This document shows positions 1-7,570 of a stretch of 10,734 nucleotides of DNA, piece after piece; within the stretch, counting starts at the first letter, position 1; every line of letters starts with the position of its first letter. This stretch comes from an uncultured Erysipelotrichaceae bacterium (GTDB lineage Bacteria > Bacillota_I > Bacilli_A > RF39 > UBA660). The position numbers and the translations under genes are program-made. The stretch covers positions 1 through 10,734 of the forward strand of contig CADBNY010000040.1 in NCBI GenBank assembly GCA_902796215.1. Reading direction: 5' to 3'. The notes under the pieces were generated by a model. It was not told the origin of the DNA. It ran no database searches and saw only the letters and a list, made by a program, of their open reading frames with translations.

Positions 1-1
1 A

Positions 2-136
2 AAATCATCCAATAATCACTTATTTCCTGCTGCAGTGGGAGCAGTTTTGGGTGCAACCGGATTGGCTGCTAGTATGTTGCATAAAGATGATAAGGAAGAC
101 GAGAATAATACAGATGAAGCAAATGTTAAAGATTGA
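2..136 (+). CDS. C-terminal tail of a membrane-anchored protein (partial)
   Basis: An open frame enters from the left edge and ends at TGA 134-136, giving the last 44 residues of a protein. It reads a short polar stretch, a small-residue hydrophobic segment of about 20 residues (LFPAAVGAVLGATGLAASML), and then a highly charged, mostly acidic tail (HKDDKEDENNTDE). This looks like a single C-terminal membrane span. No LPXTG sorting motif is visible in the piece present, and the tail is acidic rather than Arg/Lys-rich, so sortase anchoring is not supported. The terminator at 219-264 would end its transcript. The function cannot be told from this fragment. The frame is supported by composition only. 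Confidence 0.6.
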   Translation, partial: KSSNNHLFPAAVGAVLGATGLAASMLHKDDKEDENNTDEANVKD

Positions 137-218
137 TTAATTATTTTTTATAATTTGTATAAATAATCTGTTTTGCAGTATAAGTCTTATTTTAGGATAG
201 TAAATAAATTTTTAAACT

Positions 219-264
219 AAAAATCAAGGGAGAAAAGAGAAAATTTGTTTTTCCTTGATTTTTT
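219..264 (+). terminator. Rho-independent terminator after the left-edge gene
   Basis: An 11-bp perfect stem pairs AAAAATCAAGG (219-229) with CCTTGATTTTT (253-263). The 23-base interior can pair partly (A-rich 231-236 against T-rich 248-252), and a T-rich tract follows. It lies between the left-edge gene and the folD promoter, so it separates the two transcripts. Confidence 0.8.
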
Positions 265-286
265 ATTTCTATTATTTAAAAATGTA

Positions 287-315
287 CTGACATTTTACAA
301 AATGTTTGATATAAT
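287..315 (+). promoter_or_regulatory. Sigma-A-type promoter of folD-glyA
   Basis: The -35 box is CTGACA (287-292). A 17-base spacer leads to a consensus -10 box TATAAT (310-315), which is preceded by TGA (307-309), an extended -10. The predicted start of transcription near 322 leaves a leader of only about 35 bases. That is too short for a folate riboswitch. Confidence 0.8.
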
Positions 316-341
316 ATGGGAAATTGGGATTATGATGTGGG

Positions 342-358
342 AAGGAATGATTTTTTTT
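342..358 (+). other. Ambiguous folD initiation region with an eight-T run
   Basis: AAGGA (342-346) is the only good Shine-Dalgarno sequence. It directly abuts an ATG (347-349) in the wrong frame for folD, which would read only 13 codons before TAA. The in-frame start is TTG 357-359, ten bases from the Shine-Dalgarno. Between them lies T351-T358. Losing one T would bring ATG 347 into the folD frame, with a product starting MIFLILDG. Confidence 0.6.
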
Positions 359-1178
359 GATTTTAGATGGGTTAATGTTGAAAACTAAGATTTTAGATGA
401 AGCAAAACATGAAATAGAACATAAAAATTTAAATCTTGGTTTGGGTATCATACAAGTTGGTGATAATCCAAATAGTAATATTTATATAAAAAATAAAATT
501 AAAGCTTGCGAAAAAGTTGGCATAGAAGTTATTTATAAAAAGTTGGATTCTAGTATTGTTGAAGAAAAATTAATTGAACTTATTGAATCTTTTAATAATG
601 ACGATAACATAACAGGTATTATTTTACAAAGTCCATTACCTTCTCATTTGGACTTTGACAAATGTAGTTCTTATATTTTATCAAGTAAAGATGTTGATGG
701 TTTTACAAAGGAGAACGTCTATAAACTTTATTTAAATCAGAAAGGAATATTACCTTGTACTGTTAAGGGGATTATTCGATTGTTAGAGGAATATAAAATA
801 TCTTTAGAAGGTGCTAATATTGCGATTATTGGAAGAGGTAATATTGTTGGGAAACCTTTAGCTATGGCAATGGAAAATAGAAATGCCACTGTTACTTTGT
901 GTCATTCTAAAACAAAAAATATTAAAGATATTACAAGAAATGCAGATATCGTTATTTCTGCATGTGGTATTCCTCATTTTGTAACAGAAGATATGATTAA
1001 AGATGGGGCTGTTGTTGTAGATGTGGGGATTTCAAAAGTAGCCGATAAAATTGTTGGTGATGTTGATTTTGATAATGTAAAAGACAAAGCTTCTTTTATT
1101 ACTCCTAATCCTGGTGGAGTTGGACCAATGACAGTTGCGATGATTATTGATAATTTAATTGAAATGGGTGAAGAATAG
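357..1178 (+). CDS. folD: Bifunctional methylene-THF dehydrogenase / methenyl-THF cyclohydrolase FolD
   Basis: This cytosolic enzyme of one-carbon metabolism oxidises 5,10-methylene-THF with NAD(P)+ to methenyl-THF, then hydrolyses it to 10-formyl-THF for purine and formyl-Met synthesis. The family catalytic residues are present: Y43 and K47 in SNIYIKNK, Q91 in QSPLP and D114 in DVDGF. These match E. coli Y50/K54/Q98/D121 with a constant offset of seven. The dinucleotide-binding loop is GRGNIVGKP (159-167), with Gly where Ser is usual, and the signature PGGVGPMT lies at 252-259. At 273 residues it is slightly short at the N-terminus, and LDGL replaces the usual DGK. I give TTG 357 as start because it is the only in-frame start codon before the conserved ILDG motif, but a slipped or mis-sequenced T-run is possible. 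It is the first gene of an operon with glyA. Confidence 0.93.
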   Translation: MILDGLMLKTKILDEAKHEIEHKNLNLGLGIIQVGDNPNSNIYIKNKIKACEKVGIEVIYKKLDSSIVEEKLIELIESFNNDDNITGIILQSPLPSHLDFDKCSSYILSSKDVDGFTKENVYKLYLNQKGILPCTVKGIIRLLEEYKISLEGANIAIIGRGNIVGKPLAMAMENRNATVTLCHSKTKNIKDITRNADIVISACGIPHFVTEDMIKDGAVVVDVGISKVADKIVGDVDFDNVKDKASFITPNPGGVGPMTVAMIIDNLIEMGEE

Positions 1179-1179
1179 T

Positions 1180-2406
1180 ATGGATAAATTTTTAAAAGAT
1201 GCATTAGTAAAAGAACGAGAAAGACAAGAAAATAACATAGAGCTTATTGCTTCAGAAAACTATGTGTCAAATGATGTTTTAAAATTGCAAGGAAGTATTT
1301 TAACAAATAAATATGCTGAAGGATATCCTTCTAAAAGATATTATGGTGGGTGCCTTTATATTGATATTTTTGAGGAGAAAGCTAGAGAATACGCAAAAGA
1401 ACTTTTTGGAGCAAAGTTTGCCAATGTTCAACCTCATTCTGGATCTTCTGCTAATATGGCAGTTTATCGTTCTTTATTAAACCATGGTGATAAAGTTATG
1501 GGAATGAATTTGTCTAATGGAGGACATTTAACTCACGGGCACAAAATGTCTTTTAGTGGACAAGACTATGAAATTATTGATTATGATGTAAATATTCATG
1601 ATGAGAGAATTGATTATGAGGCGTTGAGAGAAAAGGCTTTACTTGAAAAACCTAAAATGATTATTGCAGGTGCTTCTGCATATTCTCGAATTATTGATTT
1701 TGCAAAATTTCGAGAAATAGCTGATGAGATAGGAGCATATTTAATGGTTGATATGGCACACATTGCTGGTCTTGTTGCAGCTGGACTTCATCCATCACCT
1801 GTTCCTTTTGCACATGTTGTTACAACAACAACTCATAAAACTCTTCGTGGGCCTAGGGGAGGATTAATTCTTACAAATGATGAAGAAATTGCAAAAAAAA
1901 TTGATAAAACTGTTTTTCCTGGAATTCAGGGTGGCCCTTTAATGCATGTTATTGCAGCAAAAGCTCAATGTTTTTACGAAGCGTTGCAACCAGAATTTAA
2001 GGAATATCAAAAGCAAGTTTTATTAAATATTAAGGCCTTGTCTAAAACTTTAAAAGAAGAAGGCTTTCATATTGTTTCTTCTGGAACAGATAATCATTTG
2101 ATATTGGTGGATGTAAAATCAGGATGTGGATTAACTGGAAAAGAGGCCGAAAAATTATTAGATGAGGTTCATATTACAGTAAATAAGAATACAATTCCTA
2201 ATGATAGTGAAAAACCAATGATTACTAGTGGTATTAGACTTGGTAGTCCAGCAATGACTTCTAGAGGTTTGAAAGAGGAAGATTTTGTTAAAATAGGTAA
2301 AATTATTGCAACTGTTTTAAAAAATAGTACAGATAAAAATATTCTTGAACAAGCTGAAAAAGATGTTTTAGCAATAACAAAAAGATATCCACTTTGGTAT
2401 GAATAA
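1180..2406 (+). CDS. glyA: Serine hydroxymethyltransferase GlyA
   Basis: This PLP enzyme of the cytosol converts serine and THF to glycine and 5,10-methylene-THF, the substrate of FolD encoded just upstream. The 408-residue product has the normal family length. Visible motifs are the N-terminal ELIASENYVS (21-30), the YAEGYPSKRYYGG substrate loop (45-57), DMAHIAGLVAAG (191-202, PLP-contacting D191 and H194), and TTTTHKTLRGPRGG with the Schiff-base lysine K220. I chose ATG 1180 because GGGTGAAG (1166-1173) sits six bases before it and because SHMTs begin close to this point. An upstream in-frame TTG (1159) would add seven residues inside folD and has no good ribosome site. Only one base separates the folD stop from this ATG, so translational coupling is likely. 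Confidence 0.97.
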   Translation: MDKFLKDALVKERERQENNIELIASENYVSNDVLKLQGSILTNKYAEGYPSKRYYGGCLYIDIFEEKAREYAKELFGAKFANVQPHSGSSANMAVYRSLLNHGDKVMGMNLSNGGHLTHGHKMSFSGQDYEIIDYDVNIHDERIDYEALREKALLEKPKMIIAGASAYSRIIDFAKFREIADEIGAYLMVDMAHIAGLVAAGLHPSPVPFAHVVTTTTHKTLRGPRGGLILTNDEEIAKKIDKTVFPGIQGGPLMHVIAAKAQCFYEALQPEFKEYQKQVLLNIKALSKTLKEEGFHIVSSGTDNHLILVDVKSGCGLTGKEAEKLLDEVHITVNKNTIPNDSEKPMITSGIRLGSPAMTSRGLKEEDFVKIGKIIATVLKNSTDKNILEQAEKDVLAITKRYPLWYE

Positions 2407-2425
2407 GTGTCAATAATTATAAATG

Positions 2426-2450
2426 AGGTGTATTTTTACACTTTTTTTTT
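2426..2450 (+). terminator. Rho-independent terminator of folD-glyA
   Basis: The stem GTGTA (2428-2432) pairs with TACAC (2437-2441) around a four-T loop and is extended by a G-T and an A-T pair. An uninterrupted nine-T run follows (2442-2450). The stem is short but the U-tract is strong, and it lies 20 bases after the glyA stop. Confidence 0.75.
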
Positions 2451-2457
2451 GTAATTA

Positions 2458-2466
2458 TGATACAAT
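2458..2466 (+). promoter_or_regulatory. Extended -10 promoter of the phosphohexomutase gene
   Basis: TGA followed by TACAAT (2461-2466) forms an extended -10 box directly after the glyA terminator. No convincing -35 box is present at 16-18 bases, which is common for TGn promoters. The gene has a consensus Shine-Dalgarno, AGGAGG (2490-2495), five bases before its ATG. Confidence 0.55.
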
Positions 2467-2500
2467 TAATTTAATAGGTAGATAAAAATAGGAGGTTTTT

Positions 2501-3880
2501 ATGCCATATCAATATAAAAAAGATTTAAATAAAAATATTTTTAGGGAGTATGATATTAGAGGAGTGTATCCAACTGAATTAGATGATGATACTGCTTATA
2601 CATTTGGATTAGGATTTGGTACGCATATTCAAAAACTTGGTAAGAAGAAGTGTGTTGTTGGACATGATAATAGGCTTTCATCACCGGCTTTATATGCTGC
2701 ACTTATTGAAGGAATAAAAAGTACAGGTGTTGATGTTATCTCCCTTGGTCTTTGTACTACACCGATGTTTTATTATGCTTGTATTCTTTTAAAAATTCCT
2801 AGTGGGGTTATGGTTACTGCTTCTCATAATCCAAAAGATGATAATGGATTGAAATTTTCTTTTGATGAGTCTGGAAGTTGTAAAGGAGAAGATATTCGCA
2901 ATTTTTTACAGGAATTGTTAATTGGTGATTTTATATTTGGAGAAGGTAAAGTTAATCCTTATAATATTGAGCCTGAATATATTTCTTTATATGAGAATAA
3001 TCTCCATTTTGGAAAGAAAAAATTAAGGGTAGTGTTAGATCCAGGTAATGGTACTACATCTGATTTTTGCCGAAAAATATATGAAAAATTTCCATTTGAA
3101 TTAGTTTTTATTAATGATGAAAGTGATGGTACTTTTCCAAATCATCATCCAGATCCTTCTATTGAGGAAAATTTAAGTCAATTAAAGGCAAAAGTTTTAG
3201 AGACACGAGCAGATGTTGGAATTGCCTTTGATGGAGATGGTGATCGATTGGGAATTGTTTCTAATGCAGGGAAATATATTCCAGCTGACATTTTTATGAT
3301 TATTATTATTCGTGATATTATAAATAAAGTTAAAAACAAAACATTTTTATATGATGTCAAATGTTCTAAAACTTTAAGTGATGAAATTGAGAAATTAGGT
3401 GCTGTTGGTGTTTGTTATCGTACAGGTCATTCTTATATGCGGGATAAGGTTGTTAAAGAAGATATGCCATTTGGAGGAGAACTGTCTGGACATATTTATT
3501 TTAGAGACAGATGGCCTGGATTTGATAGTGGAATGTATGCAGGAGCACGATTACTTGAAATTATGTCTTATACTGATAAGACAATTCATCAACTATTGTA
3601 TGGTATAAATAAGTATTATTCTACATTAGAAATGAAAATCCCATCTACTGATATAAAAAAGGTTGAGGTTGTAGATAAAATAAAAGAATATGTTATTTCT
3701 TGTGGGTATGAATTCTTAGATATTGATGGAATTCGTGTTAATTTCTCAGATGGTTGGGCGTTAATTCGTTATTCTAATACTGGACCTAATATTACCACTC
3801 GATTTGAGGCAAATAGTGAGGAGAGATTGCAGGAAATTCAAAATGAATTTTTAGAACTTATTACATCTTATAATCAGTAA
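2501..3880 (+). CDS. manB: Phosphomannomutase/phosphoglucomutase (AlgC/ManB type)
   Basis: This member of the alpha-D-phosphohexomutase superfamily interconverts hexose 1- and 6-phosphates in the cytosol, feeding nucleotide-sugar synthesis for cell-surface glycans. All four family signatures are present: TASHNPKDDNGLK with phosphoserine S108, the metal loop DGDGDR (244-249), the sugar-specificity loop GGELSGH (325-331), and the C-terminal phosphate clamp RYSNTGP (423-429). Positions and total length (459) track the Pseudomonas AlgC bifunctional enzyme (463 residues) within two residues. The GELSGH loop fits dual mannose/glucose use; phosphoglucosamine mutase (GlmM) is less likely, since GlmM usually has GEQSGH. 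The start is fixed by AGGAGG. It has its own promoter and terminator, so it appears to be monocistronic. The split between Man and Glc activity, and so the symbol, is inferred. Confidence 0.92.
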   Translation: MPYQYKKDLNKNIFREYDIRGVYPTELDDDTAYTFGLGFGTHIQKLGKKKCVVGHDNRLSSPALYAALIEGIKSTGVDVISLGLCTTPMFYYACILLKIPSGVMVTASHNPKDDNGLKFSFDESGSCKGEDIRNFLQELLIGDFIFGEGKVNPYNIEPEYISLYENNLHFGKKKLRVVLDPGNGTTSDFCRKIYEKFPFELVFINDESDGTFPNHHPDPSIEENLSQLKAKVLETRADVGIAFDGDGDRLGIVSNAGKYIPADIFMIIIIRDIINKVKNKTFLYDVKCSKTLSDEIEKLGAVGVCYRTGHSYMRDKVVKEDMPFGGELSGHIYFRDRWPGFDSGMYAGARLLEIMSYTDKTIHQLLYGINKYYSTLEMKIPSTDIKKVEVVDKIKEYVISCGYEFLDIDGIRVNFSDGWALIRYSNTGPNITTRFEANSEERLQEIQNEFLELITSYNQ

Positions 3881-3882
3881 AG

Positions 3883-3909
3883 AAATACTATTTATATTAG
3901 TATTTTTTT
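3883..3909 (+). terminator. Rho-independent terminator of the phosphohexomutase gene
   Basis: The 8-bp stem AAATACTA (3883-3890) pairs with TAGTATTT (3898-3905) around a seven-base loop, and the T-run continues to 3909. It begins only two bases after the TAA stop. Confidence 0.8.
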
Positions 3910-3919
3910 GTGTAAAGTT

Positions 3920-3955
3920 TTGACTTTTATTAGGTATTTTAATTTTTTCTATGAT
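3920..3955 (+). promoter_or_regulatory. Weak promoter candidate for helD
   Basis: The best -10 candidate is TATGAT (3950-3955). TTGACT (3920-3925) resembles a -35 box but is 24 bases away, too far for normal use, and TTATTA (3927-3932) is a poor -35 at 17 bases. A promoter is expected here because a terminator precedes the gene, but the exact boxes are uncertain. Confidence 0.35.
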
Positions 3956-3987
3956 ATATTTTTATTAATGAATAAAGGGTGATATAT

Positions 3988-6018
3988 ATGGCAATTACAA
4001 GTTTAGAAATGAAGAAAGAAGCTACTATTTTAGATAAAGTACAAAAACTTTTAGGAGATACTTTAGATTCTTTAGGTGACATTGTTGTTTCTAATGAGGA
4101 TAATTTATTAGAATTTAAGAAAATGATGTGGGAGAACGCAAATAGCTTTGATGAAGGTGAAATGCAGCAAGTAATGCATGCCACTGCTCAAGAATCCGAT
4201 AAAGTAATGAGAAAGGAACAGTATTTTCGTAGACTTTTACAAATTAAAGATAAGCCTTATTTTGCAAGTATTGTATTCAAGGATGATGAAGGGGATATTT
4301 TTAATATATATATGTCTCTTACTTATTTAAAAGATGAAGACGGAAATAATATTTTATATGATTGGAGAAGCCCTATTTGTAGTTTGTTTTATGATTACGA
4401 GACAGGGCCTTGTTCTTATGTTGCCCCAGGGGGAGAGTATAAGGGTATTTTAAAGAGAAAACGTCAATATAAAATTGAAAATAAAAAACTTGTTGGTGTT
4501 TTTGATAATTCATTAAATATTAATGATGAAGTTTTACAAGAAGTTTTAGCGACGGAATCTAGTGATAAAATGAAGAATGTTGTTAATACTATTCAACAAG
4601 AACAGAATCAGGTTATTCGAAATTTAGAAGATAATAATTTAATTGTTCAGGGAATTGCTGGTTCTGGGAAAACTACTGTTGCATTACATCGGATTGCTTT
4701 TTTACTTTATCGCTTAAAGAATTTAAATAGTAAAAATATTTTGATTTTTTCTCCTAATAATATTTTTACTGAATATATATCAGATGTTTTACCGTCTTTA
4801 GGAGAAAGGAATACATTACAAACTACCTTTGCTGATTATTTGGAAAATTTTATTTCGGAATATGATGGAGTTGAAAGTTTTACTGATTTTGTTTCTCGTT
4901 ATTATTCTTATCAAGAAATGTTTCCTGAATTAGTAGAATATAAACAGAGTGATAAGATTATTGATGATTTAGATGCTTTTTTAGATAATTATGTTGCAAA
5001 TTCCCAATTTATTAAATCTTTTTATGAGGGAGAGAAAAATCTTATTGAAAAGGATGAAATTAATCATTTGCTTCATGATAAATATAGTCGATTACCATTA
5101 TTTGAAAGAGTAGATGAAATAGCTGAAAAATTATGTTCAACTTATTATAAAGGTAAATTAACAAAGAAAAAAACTTATTTAAAACTTTTGTATCAGAATA
5201 GTAATTTTCAAAAGGATTATAAGAAAATTATGAGTGATTTTTTTAAAAGTGATTTTTGTCGAATGAGATTAGATGAAAAATATATTCAATCTTTTATGAA
5301 TGTTGATATTCTTCATTATGAAGATGCTTTAATTTTTGCTTATATAAAGGGGATTTTAGAAGGCTTTTTATATGAAAATACAATAAGGCAAGTTGTTATT
5401 GATGAAGCACAGGATTATAATCGATTACAATATATTATTATTCAAAACATTTTTAAAAAAGCTGATTTTACAATATTAGGTGATATTAATCAAAATATTA
5501 ATCCATATTATCATTACCAATCTTTAGAGGATTTATCTGATTTATTTCATGGGGATACTAGATATTTAGAACTTTTAAAAACGTATCGATCTTCTCCTGA
5601 AATTATTGATTATACAAATAAAATATTAAATTTGCATCATGTTAATGCAATTCGAAAGAATAACAATAAACCAGTGGTAATCAGAAAGGGAGTAAGTGAT
5701 TTAAAAAAGCGTTTGGTTGAAGATATTTTATTTTTACAAAATGAGTATAAGAGTACGGCTCTTATTACAAAAGATTTAAGAGAAGCTGAGAATATTTATG
5801 AGCTTATTAAAGATGAAGTAAATATTTCTTTAGTGGATGCTAATACAAAGGGATTTTATAAAGAACTTGTTGTTATTCCTGCTTATGTTGCAAAAGGTTT
5901 AGAATTTGATAGTGTTATCATTTATAATGATCGGAAGAACTCTTATAAAAGAAATGAGAGAAATCTTTTATATGTTGCTTGTACTAGATGTCAGCATGAA
6001 CTATTTATATATAATTGA
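3988..6018 (+). CDS. helD: HelD-like superfamily 1 helicase, RNA polymerase-associated
   Basis: This UvrD/Rep-type ATPase belongs to the HelD family. In Bacillus subtilis HelD binds RNA polymerase, reaching into its secondary and primary channels, and uses ATP to release stalled complexes. The N-terminal ~90 residues are helical and charged, matching the secondary-channel arm. The family block DWRSPICSLFYDYE follows, then EQNQVIR and Walker A GIAGSGKT (222-229). Further on are Walker B DEAQD (472-476), motif III LGDINQ (497-502), motif IV TYRSSPE (532-538), motif V AKGLEFD (635-641) and motif VI VACTRC with R667. At 676 residues it is shorter than B. subtilis HelD (774), chiefly between motifs Ia and II. 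ATG 3988 is chosen because GGGTGA (3977-3982) lies five bases upstream; a GTG at 3979 sits inside that ribosome site. It ends in TGA. Role in transcription recycling is inferred from family. Confidence 0.88.
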   Translation: MAITSLEMKKEATILDKVQKLLGDTLDSLGDIVVSNEDNLLEFKKMMWENANSFDEGEMQQVMHATAQESDKVMRKEQYFRRLLQIKDKPYFASIVFKDDEGDIFNIYMSLTYLKDEDGNNILYDWRSPICSLFYDYETGPCSYVAPGGEYKGILKRKRQYKIENKKLVGVFDNSLNINDEVLQEVLATESSDKMKNVVNTIQQEQNQVIRNLEDNNLIVQGIAGSGKTTVALHRIAFLLYRLKNLNSKNILIFSPNNIFTEYISDVLPSLGERNTLQTTFADYLENFISEYDGVESFTDFVSRYYSYQEMFPELVEYKQSDKIIDDLDAFLDNYVANSQFIKSFYEGEKNLIEKDEINHLLHDKYSRLPLFERVDEIAEKLCSTYYKGKLTKKKTYLKLLYQNSNFQKDYKKIMSDFFKSDFCRMRLDEKYIQSFMNVDILHYEDALIFAYIKGILEGFLYENTIRQVVIDEAQDYNRLQYIIIQNIFKKADFTILGDINQNINPYYHYQSLEDLSDLFHGDTRYLELLKTYRSSPEIIDYTNKILNLHHVNAIRKNNNKPVVIRKGVSDLKKRLVEDILFLQNEYKSTALITKDLREAENIYELIKDEVNISLVDANTKGFYKELVVIPAYVAKGLEFDSVIIYNDRKNSYKRNERNLLYVACTRCQHELFIYN

Positions 6019-6043
6019 CTTTTAAGATGTTTTATGGTATAAT
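6015..6043 (+). promoter_or_regulatory. Strong promoter of the beta-lactamase-fold gene, overlapping the helD stop
   Basis: The -35 box TTGACT (6015-6020), an exact 17-base spacer, and the -10 box TATAAT (6038-6043) preceded by TGG (6035-6037) make this the best promoter in the window. The helD stop TGA (6016-6018) is part of the -35 box. Transcription would start near 6050, about 20 bases before the ATG. No terminator separates it from helD, so read-through from helD is possible. Confidence 0.85.
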
Positions 6044-6070
6044 ATAGTCGTTTTAAGGGGGGAAAAGATT

Positions 6071-7450
6071 ATGTATAGAAATTTTCTTTGGAAATTGTTA
6101 GAAGAGTTTGTAGCAGAAGTAAAAGAAGAAGGAACTTATGCTACTGAAGAGGAGTTAAAAACAGTTGTTTCAAAAATGGCAGATTTGATTTGTAATAATC
6201 CAGATGATACTCCAGAAGACTTTGTTGAAAAGATAATAGAAGATAATGTTAAGCAATTAGAAGATATAAGAAAACAATATTCAATTCCTGGATATACAGT
6301 TGGTGTTAATATCGGAAAGATTGATGTTAAAATGTATGGCGGAGATATTGATGCTTTAGGGCATTCAATGCCTGATAATGCTTTATTTGATATTGCATCA
6401 ATGACAAAATTTTATACACAAGTAATTGCATATAATTTAATCAATGAAAAAGTTTTTTCTTTCAATGATAAAATAAAGGATTTAGATGACAGATTTAAAA
6501 ATGTTTCTAATCTAACTGTTGGGGATGTATTGAGATTTAATGCTGAATTTAGAACGAAAGGCAGACTTTCTGAAAAAAGTACCATTGAAGAAGCTCTAGA
6601 TACTTTATATTCTATGGAAGTAGTGTCTACAGAAAAATACAACTATAATGATATGGGCATGATGTTAATGAAGGAACTAATGGAAAAGGTTACTGGGGAA
6701 AAATTTGAAGAATTAGTAGATAAGTATATTATTAATAAATATGGTTTAAATGATACACATTTATATGTTCCAACTGAAAAGTTTTCAAGATTAACAGGTA
6801 GTGCTAATATAAGTGTGGGAAAGGTTAATGATCCTAGTGCATTATCTGTTGGTGGTTTTAGTGGTCATGCTGGTATTTTTGCATCAAGCGACGATTTAAT
6901 AATGTTAGGAAAGTCCGTTTATAATGGGTTACTACCAAAGGGTATGGTAAGTGATGCTTATACTCCAGGAATTAAAGAAAATAGAGGAAGAATGGGAAAT
7001 ACCTATACTTCACACATAAAAGGTATAGATATGTCTTATGTTGATAGGTTAGCGCCAATAGAAGAATTTGCAATCCAAGGTTCTACAAGAGTACAAACAA
7101 ATATAGGAAAAAACAGTGTAAGCACTATTTTGTTAAATCCAGCTTCTATGAGTATAGACCAGGCAAGAGAAGAAGAACAAAAAGTGAATTATGCAAGAGA
7201 ATTGAGAGGACAAATTCCATTATCTTTAGTTAAACATTTTATATTTGACAGAGGTGGAAAAGCAGTTGAATATGATTTAGTAGATGCTAGACTGATGGCT
7301 CCTAGTGGAAAAACAGTTGAACCAATAACAACTTCAAATGCTGAATTAGCTTTGCAATTAAGATATTTAAATAAAGTAATTGAGGCTATGGACCCTAACT
7401 ATTATGATAACATGGATTTGAAAGTAAAAGTAGATACAAAGGTAAGATAA
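6071..7450 (+). CDS. Serine beta-lactamase-fold hydrolase, cytosolic and atypical
   Basis: The middle of this 459-residue protein is a beta-lactamase/class C-type domain: SMTK (110-113, nucleophile S110 and K113), YND (192-194, the YxN motif with Asp as in some esterases), and GFSGHAGIFASSDDL (H266) before the helical region. The family's third motif, usually HTG or KTG, aligns with FAIQGST (333-339). There the glycine and threonine are kept but His/Lys and Thr are replaced by Ile and Gln. The first ~70 residues are helical and acidic, with no signal peptide, lipobox or membrane span, so the protein should stay in the cytosol, unlike penicillin-binding relatives. About 90 residues after the domain are unassigned. 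It could be an esterase, amidase or peptidase, or a domain that binds rather than cleaves. ATG 6071 follows AGGGGGGA (6056-6063) by seven bases. A role in drug resistance is not supported. Confidence 0.8.
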   Translation: MYRNFLWKLLEEFVAEVKEEGTYATEEELKTVVSKMADLICNNPDDTPEDFVEKIIEDNVKQLEDIRKQYSIPGYTVGVNIGKIDVKMYGGDIDALGHSMPDNALFDIASMTKFYTQVIAYNLINEKVFSFNDKIKDLDDRFKNVSNLTVGDVLRFNAEFRTKGRLSEKSTIEEALDTLYSMEVVSTEKYNYNDMGMMLMKELMEKVTGEKFEELVDKYIINKYGLNDTHLYVPTEKFSRLTGSANISVGKVNDPSALSVGGFSGHAGIFASSDDLIMLGKSVYNGLLPKGMVSDAYTPGIKENRGRMGNTYTSHIKGIDMSYVDRLAPIEEFAIQGSTRVQTNIGKNSVSTILLNPASMSIDQAREEEQKVNYARELRGQIPLSLVKHFIFDRGGKAVEYDLVDARLMAPSGKTVEPITTSNAELALQLRYLNKVIEAMDPNYYDNMDLKVKVDTKVR

Positions 7451-7526
7451 ATAATATAGTGTAAAAATATTTTTGTGATAAGATAAGTTTTATTAAGACT
7501 TTATTAAAGCAAAGAATTCATTTAGG

Positions 7527-7557
7527 ATAACATCCCAAAAAAGTGGATGTTATTTTT
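7527..7557 (+). terminator. Plus-strand terminator after the beta-lactamase-fold gene
   Basis: A perfect 9-bp stem pairs ATAACATCC (7527-7535) with GGATGTTAT (7545-7553) around an A-rich nine-base loop and is followed by a T-run to 7557. It lies about 75 bases after the stop; the bases between (7451-7526) are AT-rich with nothing recognisable. It has no U-tract on the minus strand, so it acts for the plus strand only. Confidence 0.85.
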
Positions 7558-7570
7558 ATATGAAATAAAT

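Noticed and set aside
287..356. Tetrahydrofolate riboswitch upstream of folD-glyA
   Set aside because: The predicted leader is only about 35 bases and shows no conserved folded domain.
1159..1179. Upstream TTG start for glyA
   Set aside because: It would overlap the folD coding end, lacks a ribosome site, and adds residues not usual in the family. ATG 1180 has a well-spaced Shine-Dalgarno.
3979..3981. GTG start for helD
   Set aside because: It lies within the Shine-Dalgarno (3977-3982) of the better ATG at 3988.
6071..7450. Antibiotic-resistance beta-lactamase
   Set aside because: There is no signal peptide, YND and IQG replace the resistance-type motifs, and no resistance or mobility genes are nearby.
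7480..7510. Direct repeat TTTATTAA (two copies) after the beta-lactamase-fold gene
   Set aside because: It is short and AT-only, so expected by chance in DNA of this composition.
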